Shown: positions 1-9,474 of the stretch, one piece after another
Layout of the letters: the number at the start of each line of letters is the position of its first letter
Numbering within the stretch: the stretch's first letter is position 1
NCBI GenBank assembly: GCA_031290235.1
Contig: JAITNX010000183.1
Span: 1-36,577, forward strand
Direction of reading: 5' to 3'
Source of the DNA: Synergistaceae bacterium
Lineage (GTDB): Bacteria > Synergistota > Synergistia > Synergistales > Synergistaceae
Length of the DNA stretch: 36,577 nt
Made by a program: the position numbers and the translations under genes
The notes under the pieces: model-generated
The model's database searches: none
Told to the model about the DNA's origin: nothing
Seen by the model: the letters and a program-made list of their open reading frames with translations, nothing else

Positions 1-399
1 GACTACAACGATGGCACAACCCCAGTGGTGCGGGCAGTGTTCGCCAATACCCCAGAGGGATACGCCGTGTGCGGCGGAGACATCCCAGTGGGGGCGACAC
101 TTTCAGTCGGGACAATAGACATGAACGAAATAATCGCTACGGCCACCGGCGCGCTGAAATCGGCCCTAGCCTCGAAGCCAGACTGTATCTTGATTTTCTC
201 ATGCGTCGGGCGCTATTTTTACATGGGATACGAACCGATGCGCGAGATCGAAGAGGCAAAAGGCATCTTGGATCCATTGGGGCTTCCCTACCAAATCACT
301 TACTCAGGCGGCGAATTCTGCCCAGTCTACTCAGGGAATAAAGAGGGACAAACCATAAACCGCAATCACAATGACACGATTGTGATCTGCACGCTGTAA
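1..399 (+). CDS. FIST C-terminal domain signal-transduction protein, 5'-truncated by window edge
   Basis: Frame is open from base 1 (DYNDGTTPVVRAVFANTPEGYAVCGGDIPVG...), with C-terminal pattern ILIFSCVGRYFYMG...GILDPLGLPYQITYSGGEFCPV typical of FIST_C; sits directly upstream of a sensor kinase. Confidence 0.72.
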   Translation, partial: DYNDGTTPVVRAVFANTPEGYAVCGGDIPVGATLSVGTIDMNEIIATATGALKSALASKPDCILIFSCVGRYFYMGYEPMREIEEAKGILDPLGLPYQITYSGGEFCPVYSGNKEGQTINRNHNDTIVICTL

Positions 400-403
400 G
401 GTT

Positions 404-2284
404 ATGAACGAGATACAACAGACAGCCTCTCAGACCAGCGCGCCGCAGGATGTCCCGTCCAGCGCGGATGAATTGATGGAGGAAAATAAAAAACTTCGTT
501 TAGATAACAAGAAATTAGCCCGAGAGATTAGATATCAACGCGACATCAATGAACGCAATAAAATAAGCGCCGCTGCCAAGGATAACCTCAGCAAGATAGT
601 CTCAGCCGAAAAGTCAAGGCTTGAGAAATATATGAATCTGCTTCTTACCAACTCTCCTGAAATCATCATGCTGTTCGACAGCGACAGACACATCATATTC
701 GCCAGCGAGTCGTACATGCGAATAAACAAAATTCCCGCATTCGGCCTTATCAACGGTAAATCGTACCGCGATCTGCTGTCTCCCGTCGTCAGCGAGGATT
801 TTCTGCAGCGCATGGACGTCATGTTTCAGACCGCCCTCTCCGAAAAGCGCTCCGTCCACATAGATTATGACATAGATTTTGGAGGAAGCGGGAACGTAAG
901 GCACTACAACGTGCAGGTGACACCTATGCTCGGCGAGGGGGGCACGGAGGAAGGCGCTATGGTCTTCTTCTACGACTCGACGGAGATAATGCGGGCGCAG
1001 TTGGAGGCCGAACGGGCAAAGGAGCTGGCGGAGCAATCGACTCGGGCAAAATCGGAGTTCCTCTCCCGCATGAGCCACGAAATGCGCACCCCTATGAACG
1101 CAATAATAGGCATGACTGCCATCGCCAGGACTTCGGACGAGATGGAGCGCAAGGAGTATTGCCTTGAGAAAATAAACGAAGCCTCGACTCATCTCCTCGG
1201 GGTGATAAACGACATACTCGACATGTCGAAGATCGAAGCGAGCAAGTTCGAGCTATCGGTTACAGAATTCAACTTTGAAAAAATGCTGCGGCGCGTTACG
1301 AGCGTCATGAATTTCAAGCTGGAGGAGAAGGAGCAGAACATTTTTGTAGAGATAGACAGAAATATTCCGGCCATGATCGTGTCGGATGAACAGCGTTTGG
1401 CCCAAGTTATAACAAACCTCCTCTCCAACGCGGTGAAATTTACGCCTGGCCGCGGCTCAGTCACCATTATCGCCGAAAAGACCGCCGAGGAGGACGGCGT
1501 TTGCACCATAAGGGTGACGGTGAAGGACACTGGCATTGGGATATCGAAGGAGCAGCAAAAGAAATTGTTCACATCTTTCGAACAGGCGGACGGCAGCATA
1601 TCGAGAAAATTCGGCGGAACTGGGCTTGGACTCGCAATCTCCAAACACATAGTCGAGTTGATGAACGGCCGGATATGGATAGAGTCAGAGGAGGGACGCG
1701 GTTCATCGTTCATCTTCGAGATTAGCGCGGGGTCGCGCCAAAAAGAGGCGGAGAATGAGGCTCACGCTGCCGGAATTTTGCGTTCCGTCCAAAAACCGCT
1801 ATTTCCATCGACTCTTGAGGACCGCGTCAACGCATATACGAATCAATCGCCGCAAAAATCAGAAGGAGAGCTCGATATCAATGCCTCCACCGACGGCACT
1901 TTAGACGGCAAACGCATCTTGATTACTGAGGACGTCAAGATAAACAGGGAGATCGTTGAGGCTTTGATAGAGGACACGGGCGTAAACATCGACTTCGCGT
2001 TCGACGGCGTGGAGGCTGTTGAAAAGTTCTCAGCAGACCCCAGAGTATACGACCTTGTCCTGATGGACGTCCAGATGCCAAACATGGACGGCTATGAGGC
2101 GACCAGAAAAATTCGCGCCTCAGGCCTGCCCGGCGCAGATTCAATTCCTATAATCGCAATGACCGCAAACGTCTTTCGAGAGGATATCGAGCGATGCCTG
2201 GCCGCCGGGATGAACGATCACCTTGGGAAGCCCATCGACGCTTCGGAGGTCATCGCCAAGCTCAGGCGATACATGGCGCGCTGA
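404..2284 (+). CDS. PAS-containing hybrid sensor histidine kinase/response regulator
   Basis: HisKA motif FLSRMSHEMRTPMNAIIGM, HATPase N/G boxes (NLLSNAVKFT, DTGIGIS, GGTGLGLAIS), and C-terminal receiver domain (ILITEDVKINREIV...DLVLMDVQMPNMDGYEATRKIR...PIIAMTAN). Confidence 0.95.
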   Translation: MNEIQQTASQTSAPQDVPSSADELMEENKKLRLDNKKLAREIRYQRDINERNKISAAAKDNLSKIVSAEKSRLEKYMNLLLTNSPEIIMLFDSDRHIIFASESYMRINKIPAFGLINGKSYRDLLSPVVSEDFLQRMDVMFQTALSEKRSVHIDYDIDFGGSGNVRHYNVQVTPMLGEGGTEEGAMVFFYDSTEIMRAQLEAERAKELAEQSTRAKSEFLSRMSHEMRTPMNAIIGMTAIARTSDEMERKEYCLEKINEASTHLLGVINDILDMSKIEASKFELSVTEFNFEKMLRRVTSVMNFKLEEKEQNIFVEIDRNIPAMIVSDEQRLAQVITNLLSNAVKFTPGRGSVTIIAEKTAEEDGVCTIRVTVKDTGIGISKEQQKKLFTSFEQADGSISRKFGGTGLGLAISKHIVELMNGRIWIESEEGRGSSFIFEISAGSRQKEAENEAHAAGILRSVQKPLFPSTLEDRVNAYTNQSPQKSEGELDINASTDGTLDGKRILITEDVKINREIVEALIEDTGVNIDFAFDGVEAVEKFSADPRVYDLVLMDVQMPNMDGYEATRKIRASGLPGADSIPIIAMTANVFREDIERCLAAGMNDHLGKPIDASEVIAKLRRYMAR

Positions 2285-2332
2285 AGGATGGCATAGCCTG
2301 GTTTTTACGTTTTACCCTTCAGGTCTTTAATT

Positions 2333-2352
2333 TCGAATTGATATCAATTCGA
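2333..2352. repeat. 20-bp perfect palindrome at the convergent junction of kinase and TPR genes
   Basis: TCGAATTGATATCAATTCGA, overlapping the stop codon of the minus-strand TPR gene. Confidence 0.9.
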
Positions 2353-3543
2353 CAATAGCCTCCACCGCCTCCCCTTCTCCGTTGACAGCGGAACGTCCCC
2401 TCTGTAAATAACCGCGGTAGCCCCATCCTCGGAGTATAACGCCAGCCCTCCGCCCTTTAGTATGTATCGGTAAACCTCCTCGTCGTCGCCAGCCACCCAG
2501 CGATCGAACCTCTCAGAGTACTTGGGGTCCATGAAATTGCCAAGCCCAAGCCCGTCCGACGTGCGGTGTGACTTGGACCTTGTGGCTATCTCCAATACGC
2601 GCCCGTCCTGGAAAAAAACGTAGGTCGACAGCTCCTCCGAACTGGTGCCGTAGGTCCAAAGTTCGTGTTCCCCCTCCGCCACCCGGTCGACAGGTTTGCC
2701 CCACACGCTCAGGATATCGGGACTCGAGGCCCCGATTTTAATGTTGCCTATGGACTCCCCGGGCGTCACTACAACAGCGTCGTCCGTCGGCCAGCCCATC
2801 ATGCTTTTTGCCGCGTTCATGCCATGAAACGCGCGCTTGTCGTCATCTGGAAGAAATTCGTTTGCCTTTGTGAAGCCGTCAAGCGCCTCCACGTACTGGC
2901 CAAGTTTCATGAGAGCTCTTGCGCTGCTTATCAGCACCTCCGGATCGGTTACAACGTTCGACTCGGTCAGCCACACGTAGCTCTCAGCCGCCTTCTCGTC
3001 CCTCCCAAGCCTCTCGTATAGGACGCTCAGGGCGTACCTCACATCAGGATCGTCCGGGATTCTCTCCGCAGCCTCCTCATAGAGCAACACGGCGTCGTTG
3101 TACATCCCAAGCCTCAGGTATATGCCTCCAAGCCTTACCAGAGCCTCTGTATCCCAGGGGTTGTTCTCCAGATGCGCCGCGTAGGAGTCGACCGCGTCCG
3201 CATAGCGTCCCAGCATCTCATACGAGTAGGCCATACGGTAGAAGATTTCACCCGTCCCTGGTCTCATTTTGAGCGCCTCGCTATATTTCTCCATAGCTAT
3301 GACGTAGTCTCCTCTTTCAAAGCACGCGGCCGCCTCCTCCAACACCCTTTGAGACGCTTCCAGGCTGCGATGGTACAGTAGCCCTCCAACCAGTGCCAGC
3401 GCGAGAAATAAAGACGCGGCGACCAGCAGCAACGTCCTTTTCGAAGTGATCCCGGCCCCATCGCCATCCGGCGCATCGCCCTCGGCATTCAGCTGTTCGT
3501 CGGTCATAAGGGCATCCTCTGCGCGGTGATTTTCTTCAACCAT
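2344..3543 (-). CDS. Membrane-anchored tetratricopeptide-repeat protein with uncharacterised C-terminal domain
   Basis: One TM (LLLVAASLFLALALVGGLLYH) then several TPR-like units (ACFERGDYVIAMEKYSEALKMRPGTGEIFYRMAYSYEMLGRYADAVDSY...). An internal ATG near 3507 with AGAGGA upstream is an alternative start. Confidence 0.8.
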   Translation of the reverse strand: MVEENHRAEDALMTDEQLNAEGDAPDGDGAGITSKRTLLLVAASLFLALALVGGLLYHRSLEASQRVLEEAAACFERGDYVIAMEKYSEALKMRPGTGEIFYRMAYSYEMLGRYADAVDSYAAHLENNPWDTEALVRLGGIYLRLGMYNDAVLLYEEAAERIPDDPDVRYALSVLYERLGRDEKAAESYVWLTESNVVTDPEVLISSARALMKLGQYVEALDGFTKANEFLPDDDKRAFHGMNAAKSMMGWPTDDAVVVTPGESIGNIKIGASSPDILSVWGKPVDRVAEGEHELWTYGTSSEELSTYVFFQDGRVLEIATRSKSHRTSDGLGLGNFMDPKYSERFDRWVAGDDEEVYRYILKGGGLALYSEDGATAVIYRGDVPLSTEKGRRWRLLSN

Positions 3544-3727
3544 GATAAGAATTCAACTCCCCAGACTGATCATCATCCCATGTAACGCCGGCACATATTT
3601 TACCAGTAAATGTTATAAAAAACGCCATGAACAGATAAATTCGCCAGATATTCCACCAGTGTCACAATACCGCTGGACGTACTTCTCGTGTTCAAAAATA
3701 TGTGCTAAAGTTATCTCGGATGGGGGC

Positions 3728-4630
3728 ATGTTTGTGAGACTACTTTTTAAATCCATAAACCTTGACACTATAGAGCATTATCTAAAATTATGGAAACTCG
3801 TCGCGCAAAAATCGTCGGACTATTCGTCGGGAGTTCTGCTCTGTTGGGAAAGATCCCTCGGCTACCAGCTCGCGTTCGAGGAGGACGAGGATCTGGCGTG
3901 GATAAGGGGAAAATCGCCGTACGAGCACTACCTGGCCCCCGTCGGCAGATGGGACCACGGCGACTGGGGGGATATCATCAGGGCCAGGTTCGGGGGCGAG
4001 GCCGAGTTTCATCTCGTGCCTGAGGCATTGTTAAACATCTGGCGCGCTCAGCTTGGCAATGCTGTGGAGGCAGTCGAAAACAGAGGGAGCTGGGAGTATT
4101 TGCACCTGGTCGACGACCTCGCGGAACTCTCAGGCAAGAACTACATGCGCAAGAGGAACAGGGTGCATCAGTTCATCAAGCAGAATCCCTACGAGTATCT
4201 GCCTATAACGGAGGAGCTGCTGCCGCGTTTAGTCGAGTTTCAGGAGGAGTGGTGCGAGTCATACAAGATCTTCAGCGACTCCGGAAGCATAGAGCGCGAG
4301 AGCGAGGGCATAATTCGCAATATTCTTGGGAACTGGAGCAATCTCCCACAGATGATGGGCGGAGCTATAGAGGTGTTCGGCCACATAATAGCGTATACGG
4401 TTGCCGAGGCGGTTGACGACGAGCTAATAATGATCCATTTCGAGAAGGCGAGCCTCGAATATAACGCGGCGTACCAAGTGATAAATCATGAATTCCTTCT
4501 CAACCAGGGGCGGCAATTCAGGGTCGTCAACCGCGAGGAGGATATGGATGACCCTGGATTGCGCGACGCGAAGATGTCATACCACCCGATGGATTTCGTG
4601 AAGAAATTCACTGTAAAGATAAGGCTGTAG
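3728..4630 (+). CDS. DUF2156 / phosphatidylglycerol lysyltransferase C-terminal domain (GNAT-like) protein
   Basis: Protein from MFVRLLFKSINLDTIEHYLKLW with the late pattern NYMRKRNRVHQFIKQNPYEYLPI...VINHEFLLNQGRQFRVVNREEDMDDPGLRDAKMSYHPMDFVKKF typical of DUF2156. ORF track begins at 3542, but the first 62 codons look intergenic. Confidence 0.8.
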   Translation: MFVRLLFKSINLDTIEHYLKLWKLVAQKSSDYSSGVLLCWERSLGYQLAFEEDEDLAWIRGKSPYEHYLAPVGRWDHGDWGDIIRARFGGEAEFHLVPEALLNIWRAQLGNAVEAVENRGSWEYLHLVDDLAELSGKNYMRKRNRVHQFIKQNPYEYLPITEELLPRLVEFQEEWCESYKIFSDSGSIERESEGIIRNILGNWSNLPQMMGGAIEVFGHIIAYTVAEAVDDELIMIHFEKASLEYNAAYQVINHEFLLNQGRQFRVVNREEDMDDPGLRDAKMSYHPMDFVKKFTVKIRL

Positions 4631-4764
4631 CTTTTTGCCAAGGCAGCCCTCATTGACGCACGAGACGTCATGGCGCCGGAGCATCAGCCACAGGCCCTAT
4701 CTTAGCGTACAGCCCTCCAATTTTGGCGTCTTTGAGCTAAGGAGACGGCGGCCATCAATCCTGG

Positions 4765-5841
4765 TTATTCGCCGCCGCCAACTAGTTCTTTGAATATATC
4801 GGACACCTTCTCAAGCTTCGTACACTTGACTACGTTGCTGCCAGTGAAAAAAAGCCCCGTCTCCCAGTTGCCCTGATAGGCGTCCACCAGAGCTTGAGCT
4901 ATGCAGAACGTCGAGCGGTCCTTGAGGTACGAGCAGTGCGACAGGCACGCCGCCATGCAAGGTTTGCTCTCGACGTTGCCTGATATGTATTTCTCCACGA
5001 ACGGATTTCGCAGGACTCGCCCAGGTATGCCGACAGGACTCATTATCACAAGAACGTCGTCAGGGGTTGCGTCTATGTAGGCCTGCTTGTACCTCATGTC
5101 GGCATCGCCCTCCTCCGTGCATGCAAACCTGGTCCCCATCTGGACGCCGCTCGCGCCAAGCCCGAACGCACGAAGCATGTCGGATCTGTCCCATATTCCT
5201 CCAGCGGCAATAACCGGGATGTCCGTTTTAACGACGTCCTGCAGATATTTAGCCAGCTCAGGGACAACTCTCTCCAGCGAGAACGCCTCATCGGTGACGT
5301 GTTCCATCCTCGTCGCCCCGAGATGGCCGCCGGCGTAAAGAGGGGTCTCCACGACTATTGCGTCCGGCAGACGGTCATACAGCTTTCCCCATTTGCGGAT
5401 TATCAGATCCGCCGCCTTCACAGAACTCACTATCGGAGCCAGGGCTACGTCCGGAAAGTCCTTTGTGTATTCCGGCAGCTTCATAGGAAGCCCGGCGCCG
5501 GAAACAATGAGATCCACTCCGGCTTCCGCCGCGCTGCGGACCTGCCTGTCGTAATCAGTGAGCGCCACCATACAGTTGACCGCAATGATTCCGCCCGACG
5601 CTGCCGCGCGCGCCGTCTTCACGGCATCCGCCACAGCCATTTCATTTATGTCAAAGTAATTCCAACCCTCGTAGAGCGGATGGTCACAGGCCAGCCCAAC
5701 GCTGGCTATCGTGCCGATGCCGCCGCTGGCCGCTACTGACCCGGCCAGTCTGGATCCTGATATCTTGACGCCCATTCCTCCCTGTATGATGGGATACCTC
5801 GGCGAATGGTTGCCTATCTTAAGTCGGGGTAGATTTGTCAA
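4765..5841 (-). CDS. NAD(P)H-dependent flavin oxidoreductase, nitronate monooxygenase family
   Basis: PRLKIGNHSPRYPIIQGGMGVKISGSRLAGSVAASGGIGTI N-terminus, plus VIAAGGIWD and GASGVQMGTRFACTEE motifs of the NMO/FabK-like TIM-barrel family. Confidence 0.9.
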   Translation of the reverse strand: MTNLPRLKIGNHSPRYPIIQGGMGVKISGSRLAGSVAASGGIGTIASVGLACDHPLYEGWNYFDINEMAVADAVKTARAAASGGIIAVNCMVALTDYDRQVRSAAEAGVDLIVSGAGLPMKLPEYTKDFPDVALAPIVSSVKAADLIIRKWGKLYDRLPDAIVVETPLYAGGHLGATRMEHVTDEAFSLERVVPELAKYLQDVVKTDIPVIAAGGIWDRSDMLRAFGLGASGVQMGTRFACTEEGDADMRYKQAYIDATPDDVLVIMSPVGIPGRVLRNPFVEKYISGNVESKPCMAACLSHCSYLKDRSTFCIAQALVDAYQGNWETGLFFTGSNVVKCTKLEKVSDIFKELVGGGE

Positions 5842-5954
5842 TGTATTTACTCCTTTTTGCCGCTCTATTGGGTGCCACGCTCAGCTCCGAGCCACTTTCA
5901 ACCAGCGCGATCATACACCAGTATATTGCATTTCGTCCAACAATACAGCAATTT

Positions 5955-6449
5955 TTATGAGTTTTCGTCAAAAAACATTGGCATATTCCCGCTTGCGGCT
6001 CTGCATCTGGCTATGATGCGGGCAAGACGCGGATCCAGGCCAGTGTACTCCCTTAGAAGACACTCGTAGATGGCCTCAACTACAGACTCGTCCGGCGCCC
6101 TTCTCCTTCTCGGCGCAAATTTCGCCACCGATTTAGGCGCACTTATTTCCGTTCTGCGCGGATTTCCAGTCTGGAGCCTCATGTCCCTGACTTTTAATGA
6201 AACCCTGGTCCTGATCTCGCGCATTATCGCGCTTTTCCTGAAGTTCATGTCGTGAAGCGCAGCCTGTCCATCCACCGCCACGACCAGAACCTCGTCGTCG
6301 TATGACACAGGAGAACTCCTCCTGCCAAGAACCGGCCCAACTATCGACTGCCATTCCCTCTCCATGCGGGACAGTTCCATGCAGAGTCCCATTATGGATT
6401 GCAAATCGCCCATTGCGTTAGAAAGAGTGCGCTCCCCCTTACTCGCCAT
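5955..6449 (-). CDS. DUF721 (DciA-like) domain protein
   Basis: MASKGERTLSNAMGDLQSIMGLCMELSRMEREWQSIVGPVLGRRSSPVSYDDEVLVVAVDGQAALHDMNFRKSAIM fits the DUF721/DciA N-terminal domain. ATG overlaps the mnmG stop (ATGGCGAGTAA). Confidence 0.75.
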   Translation of the reverse strand: MASKGERTLSNAMGDLQSIMGLCMELSRMEREWQSIVGPVLGRRSSPVSYDDEVLVVAVDGQAALHDMNFRKSAIMREIRTRVSLKVRDMRLQTGNPRRTEISAPKSVAKFAPRRRRAPDESVVEAIYECLLREYTGLDPRLARIIARCRAASGNMPMFFDENS

Positions 6450-8331
6450 CGTCTGATTCCACCGTTTGTGACTTGCGAAGGCGCTCAATGGCCACCTGTA
6501 CGAGTTGTATATCTACGTTGTTGACGCCCGGAACCCTAGATGCCTGACCCAGAGTTCTCGGTAAAACTGCCGTCAGTTTCTCCGCCGCCTCCGCGGAGAG
6601 TCCGCCAACCACATTATAGGACAGGGACATCGGTATCCTCAGGCGTTCCATGGCGGACAATCTTCGTACTCTTCTATTTTCCCTCTCCACGTAGCCCTCG
6701 TATTTTGTCTCTATCTCTATCCACGTGCCGGACTCATCGTCGAGATTCGTGCCGGTCAGTCTCGTCAGAGTGTTCCATGATACCTCGGGACGCCTCAAGA
6801 TGTCGAGCGCAGGCACTGGCTCCGTAATCTCCGAGGAACCAGCCTCCCTCAGAATTTCGTTCGTCCGGTCATTCGCCTGAATCCTCGCGGCCGACAGGCG
6901 TTCATGCTCAGAATCAGCGGCAATCCACCTCGCTGTCATGGCGCCCCATCTCTCGTCGTCTATCAGGCCGAGGTCCCTTCCTATCCCGGACAGCCTCCGA
7001 TCCGCATTGTCGTGCCTCATTATCAACCTATGTTCACAACGGCTTGGGAGCATCCTATACGGCTCGTCAGTGCCGCGGGACGTGAGATCGTCCACAAGAA
7101 CCCCTATATACGCCTGATCCCGGCCTAAAACCAGAGGTTCACGGCCCTTGACGGAGAGAGCGGCATTGACTCCGGCAATGAATCCAAGAGAGGCCGCTTC
7201 CTCATAGCCAGATGTTCCGCATATCTGCCCCGAACAGTAGAGTCCCCTGACCGCTCTCGTCTCCAGCCACGGCTCGAGCTGGGTAGGCCTCACATAATCA
7301 TATTCTATTCCATATCCTGGGCGAAGCATAAGGGCGCGCTCACAGCCTGGCAGGGTGTGTATTATTTCGAGCTGAACGTCCGGCGGCATGTAGGTGGAGA
7401 AGTTCTGCATGTATATCTCACGGCTGTTTCTCCCTACCGGCTCCAAAAATATGGGGTGAGACTCCTTGTCCGGAAATTTCAATATTTTATCGTCGAGCGA
7501 CGGACAGTATCGGGGACCCCTCACGCCTATTTCGCGGGTGGCCAGAGGCGAGCGGTCAAGGGCCGCCTTTAAGATGTCATGGGTCACCGTGGAAGTTCTT
7601 GTGCGGGCGCAAAAATGTCCTGTATGAACCCTCTTCTCGCCCCAGTGGGAGAAGGCCTCCGGCTGAGGATCGCTCGACTGCAGATCGAGGGAATCCCAGT
7701 CAACGCTGTTTCGGCAGATTCGAGGAGTGGTGTCTGTCCTGAACCTCGCCAGCTCGATGCCTGCCTTCATGATGGAGTCGGACAGGGGACCAGAGGGGAC
7801 CTGGCCCAGCGGACCTGATGGAAAATTGATCAGCCCCATGTGAACCTTACCGCGCATATAGGTGCCACATGCCATGACTACCCGCTTCGCGCTGAATCTC
7901 TCGCCCGCGACAGTGACTATGCCGGATACCCTTCCCGAATCAGTGACTATCTCTGCCGCCATCCCCTGATAGACGTAAAGGTTTGGAACAGAGGCGAGTG
8001 TTTTCGTGTAGTGCGAGCCATAATCGCGCAGATCGCACTGGGCCCTCAGCGTCCTCACCGCAAAACCCTTCGACGTGTTGAGCCATCTAAGGTGGAGTGT
8101 GGCAAAGTCGGCTGCCCTGGCCTGTTCGCCGCCCATCGCGTCCAACTCCCGGACGAGGTTCCCCTTTGCCGGACCGCCTATCGCCGGGTTGCACGGCATC
8201 AGGGCCGTGTTGTCAAGATTGTGATTTAGTATGAGGGTTCTGCACCCCATCCTGGATGCGGCGAGCGCCGCTTCGCAACCGGAATGGCCTCCGCCGATAA
8301 CTATAATCTCGTAGTCGTAGTTCTGATTCAT
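6439..8331 (-). CDS. mnmG: tRNA uridine-5-carboxymethylaminomethyl(34) synthesis enzyme MnmG
   Basis: [23 protein letters not shown] FAD-binding N-terminus, [53 protein letters not shown]; 630 aa. Confidence 0.97.
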   Translation of the reverse strand: [630 protein letters not shown]

Positions 8332-8404
8332 GCCTTCACCTATCCGTCCATCGTCTGATTATGGGAAGCCGGATAATTATACTACATTTGCCCAGACGGA
8401 CCTC

Positions 8405-9463
8405 TTACAAAAACCTTCCGTCATAAAGCTTGTATATTCCTATCTCATCATGTAAAAATGGGTCGGTAGTCGTGGCGAACACCTGGCAGCCAGTCTCCAA
8501 CAACGCGCCGGCAGTCAGGGACTTTCCGTCACCGTCCAACTCGGACGTGAGTTCGTCGAACACAAGAACCGGCTTTCTTCCCAGCCTCCGTTCGACGACA
8601 AGCGCCGACGCCAGGATCAACGCGGACGCCGCTCTCCTGCTTTGACCGCGAGACAGCGTGTCCGACGCGCTTCTGGCCCCGCAGGTTATTTTAACGTCAT
8701 CCCTCTGCGGGCCAACAAGAGGAACCCTCGCCGCCTGTTCTGCCGAAGTTCTGATCTCGATAGATTTTTTAAAATCGGCCGATGGATTCCCGTCGAGCCC
8801 TCCGCCTCCGCGCTCGTAAAACAACCCCAGCGGACACGGAAGAAGGTCGGCGAACTCGTTCATCGCCCCAGAAATTAACCTCAAAATTTCTTCCCTCGCG
8901 GTCCAGATCCAAGATCCAAGCGGAATCATCGCCCTGTTGGCAATTCTCGCGTCGCGTGACCTTCTGAGCAGCACGGCCTTCTGTCTAAGAATCCGCCTGT
9001 AGTCGTGCAACCTCATTGCGTAAGACGGGCTGACTAACGCACCGACCCTGTCAAGCAGAGCCCTTCTGCTGGAGGCTCCTCCGCGAATCAAGGACATATG
9101 GCCCGACAACCATGACATAACCGGCATACGCCCTCTCATGGCAGTGGCGTCTGTCACTGTGTCGCAAAATTTCAAAGAACACCTGACGTTTATGGATGCG
9201 AATATGTCCGCTTCCTCCTCGCCAGAAACCCTGCCCCAGAGGGATGCCCTTTCTTCCCTGTCTGCTCCCTTCCATTTTACTATCGTTGAAATTTTCGTAT
9301 TTTTCTCCAAAGGACCCCAACCGGACATGAGGTTGAGACCCTCCAGAAAATTAGTCTTTCCAGCCCCATTGGGACCAGTTATAAGGTTGAAACCTCGCGA
9401 CCATTCGCGCCGTTCGGGCAAAATATTTCGAAAATTATGAAAATATGTCGCGCTGAAGAACAT
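8405..9463 (-). CDS. recF: DNA replication/repair protein RecF
   Basis: FRNILPERREWSRGFNLITGPNGAGKTNFLEGLNLMSG Walker A; LSRGQSRRAASALILASALV signature; VLVFDELTSELD Walker B; position next to dnaN. Confidence 0.92.
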   Translation of the reverse strand: MFFSATYFHNFRNILPERREWSRGFNLITGPNGAGKTNFLEGLNLMSGWGPLEKNTKISTIVKWKGADREERASLWGRVSGEEEADIFASINVRCSLKFCDTVTDATAMRGRMPVMSWLSGHMSLIRGGASSRRALLDRVGALVSPSYAMRLHDYRRILRQKAVLLRRSRDARIANRAMIPLGSWIWTAREEILRLISGAMNEFADLLPCPLGLFYERGGGGLDGNPSADFKKSIEIRTSAEQAARVPLVGPQRDDVKITCGARSASDTLSRGQSRRAASALILASALVVERRLGRKPVLVFDELTSELDGDGKSLTAGALLETGCQVFATTTDPFLHDEIGIYKLYDGRFL

Positions 9464-9474
9464 CCGACGCTATG

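Noticed and set aside
3542-3727. N-terminal 62-codon extension of the DUF2156 ORF
   Set aside because: Overlaps the upstream region of the divergent TPR gene, is more AT-rich and shows no family similarity; ATG at 3728 fits better.
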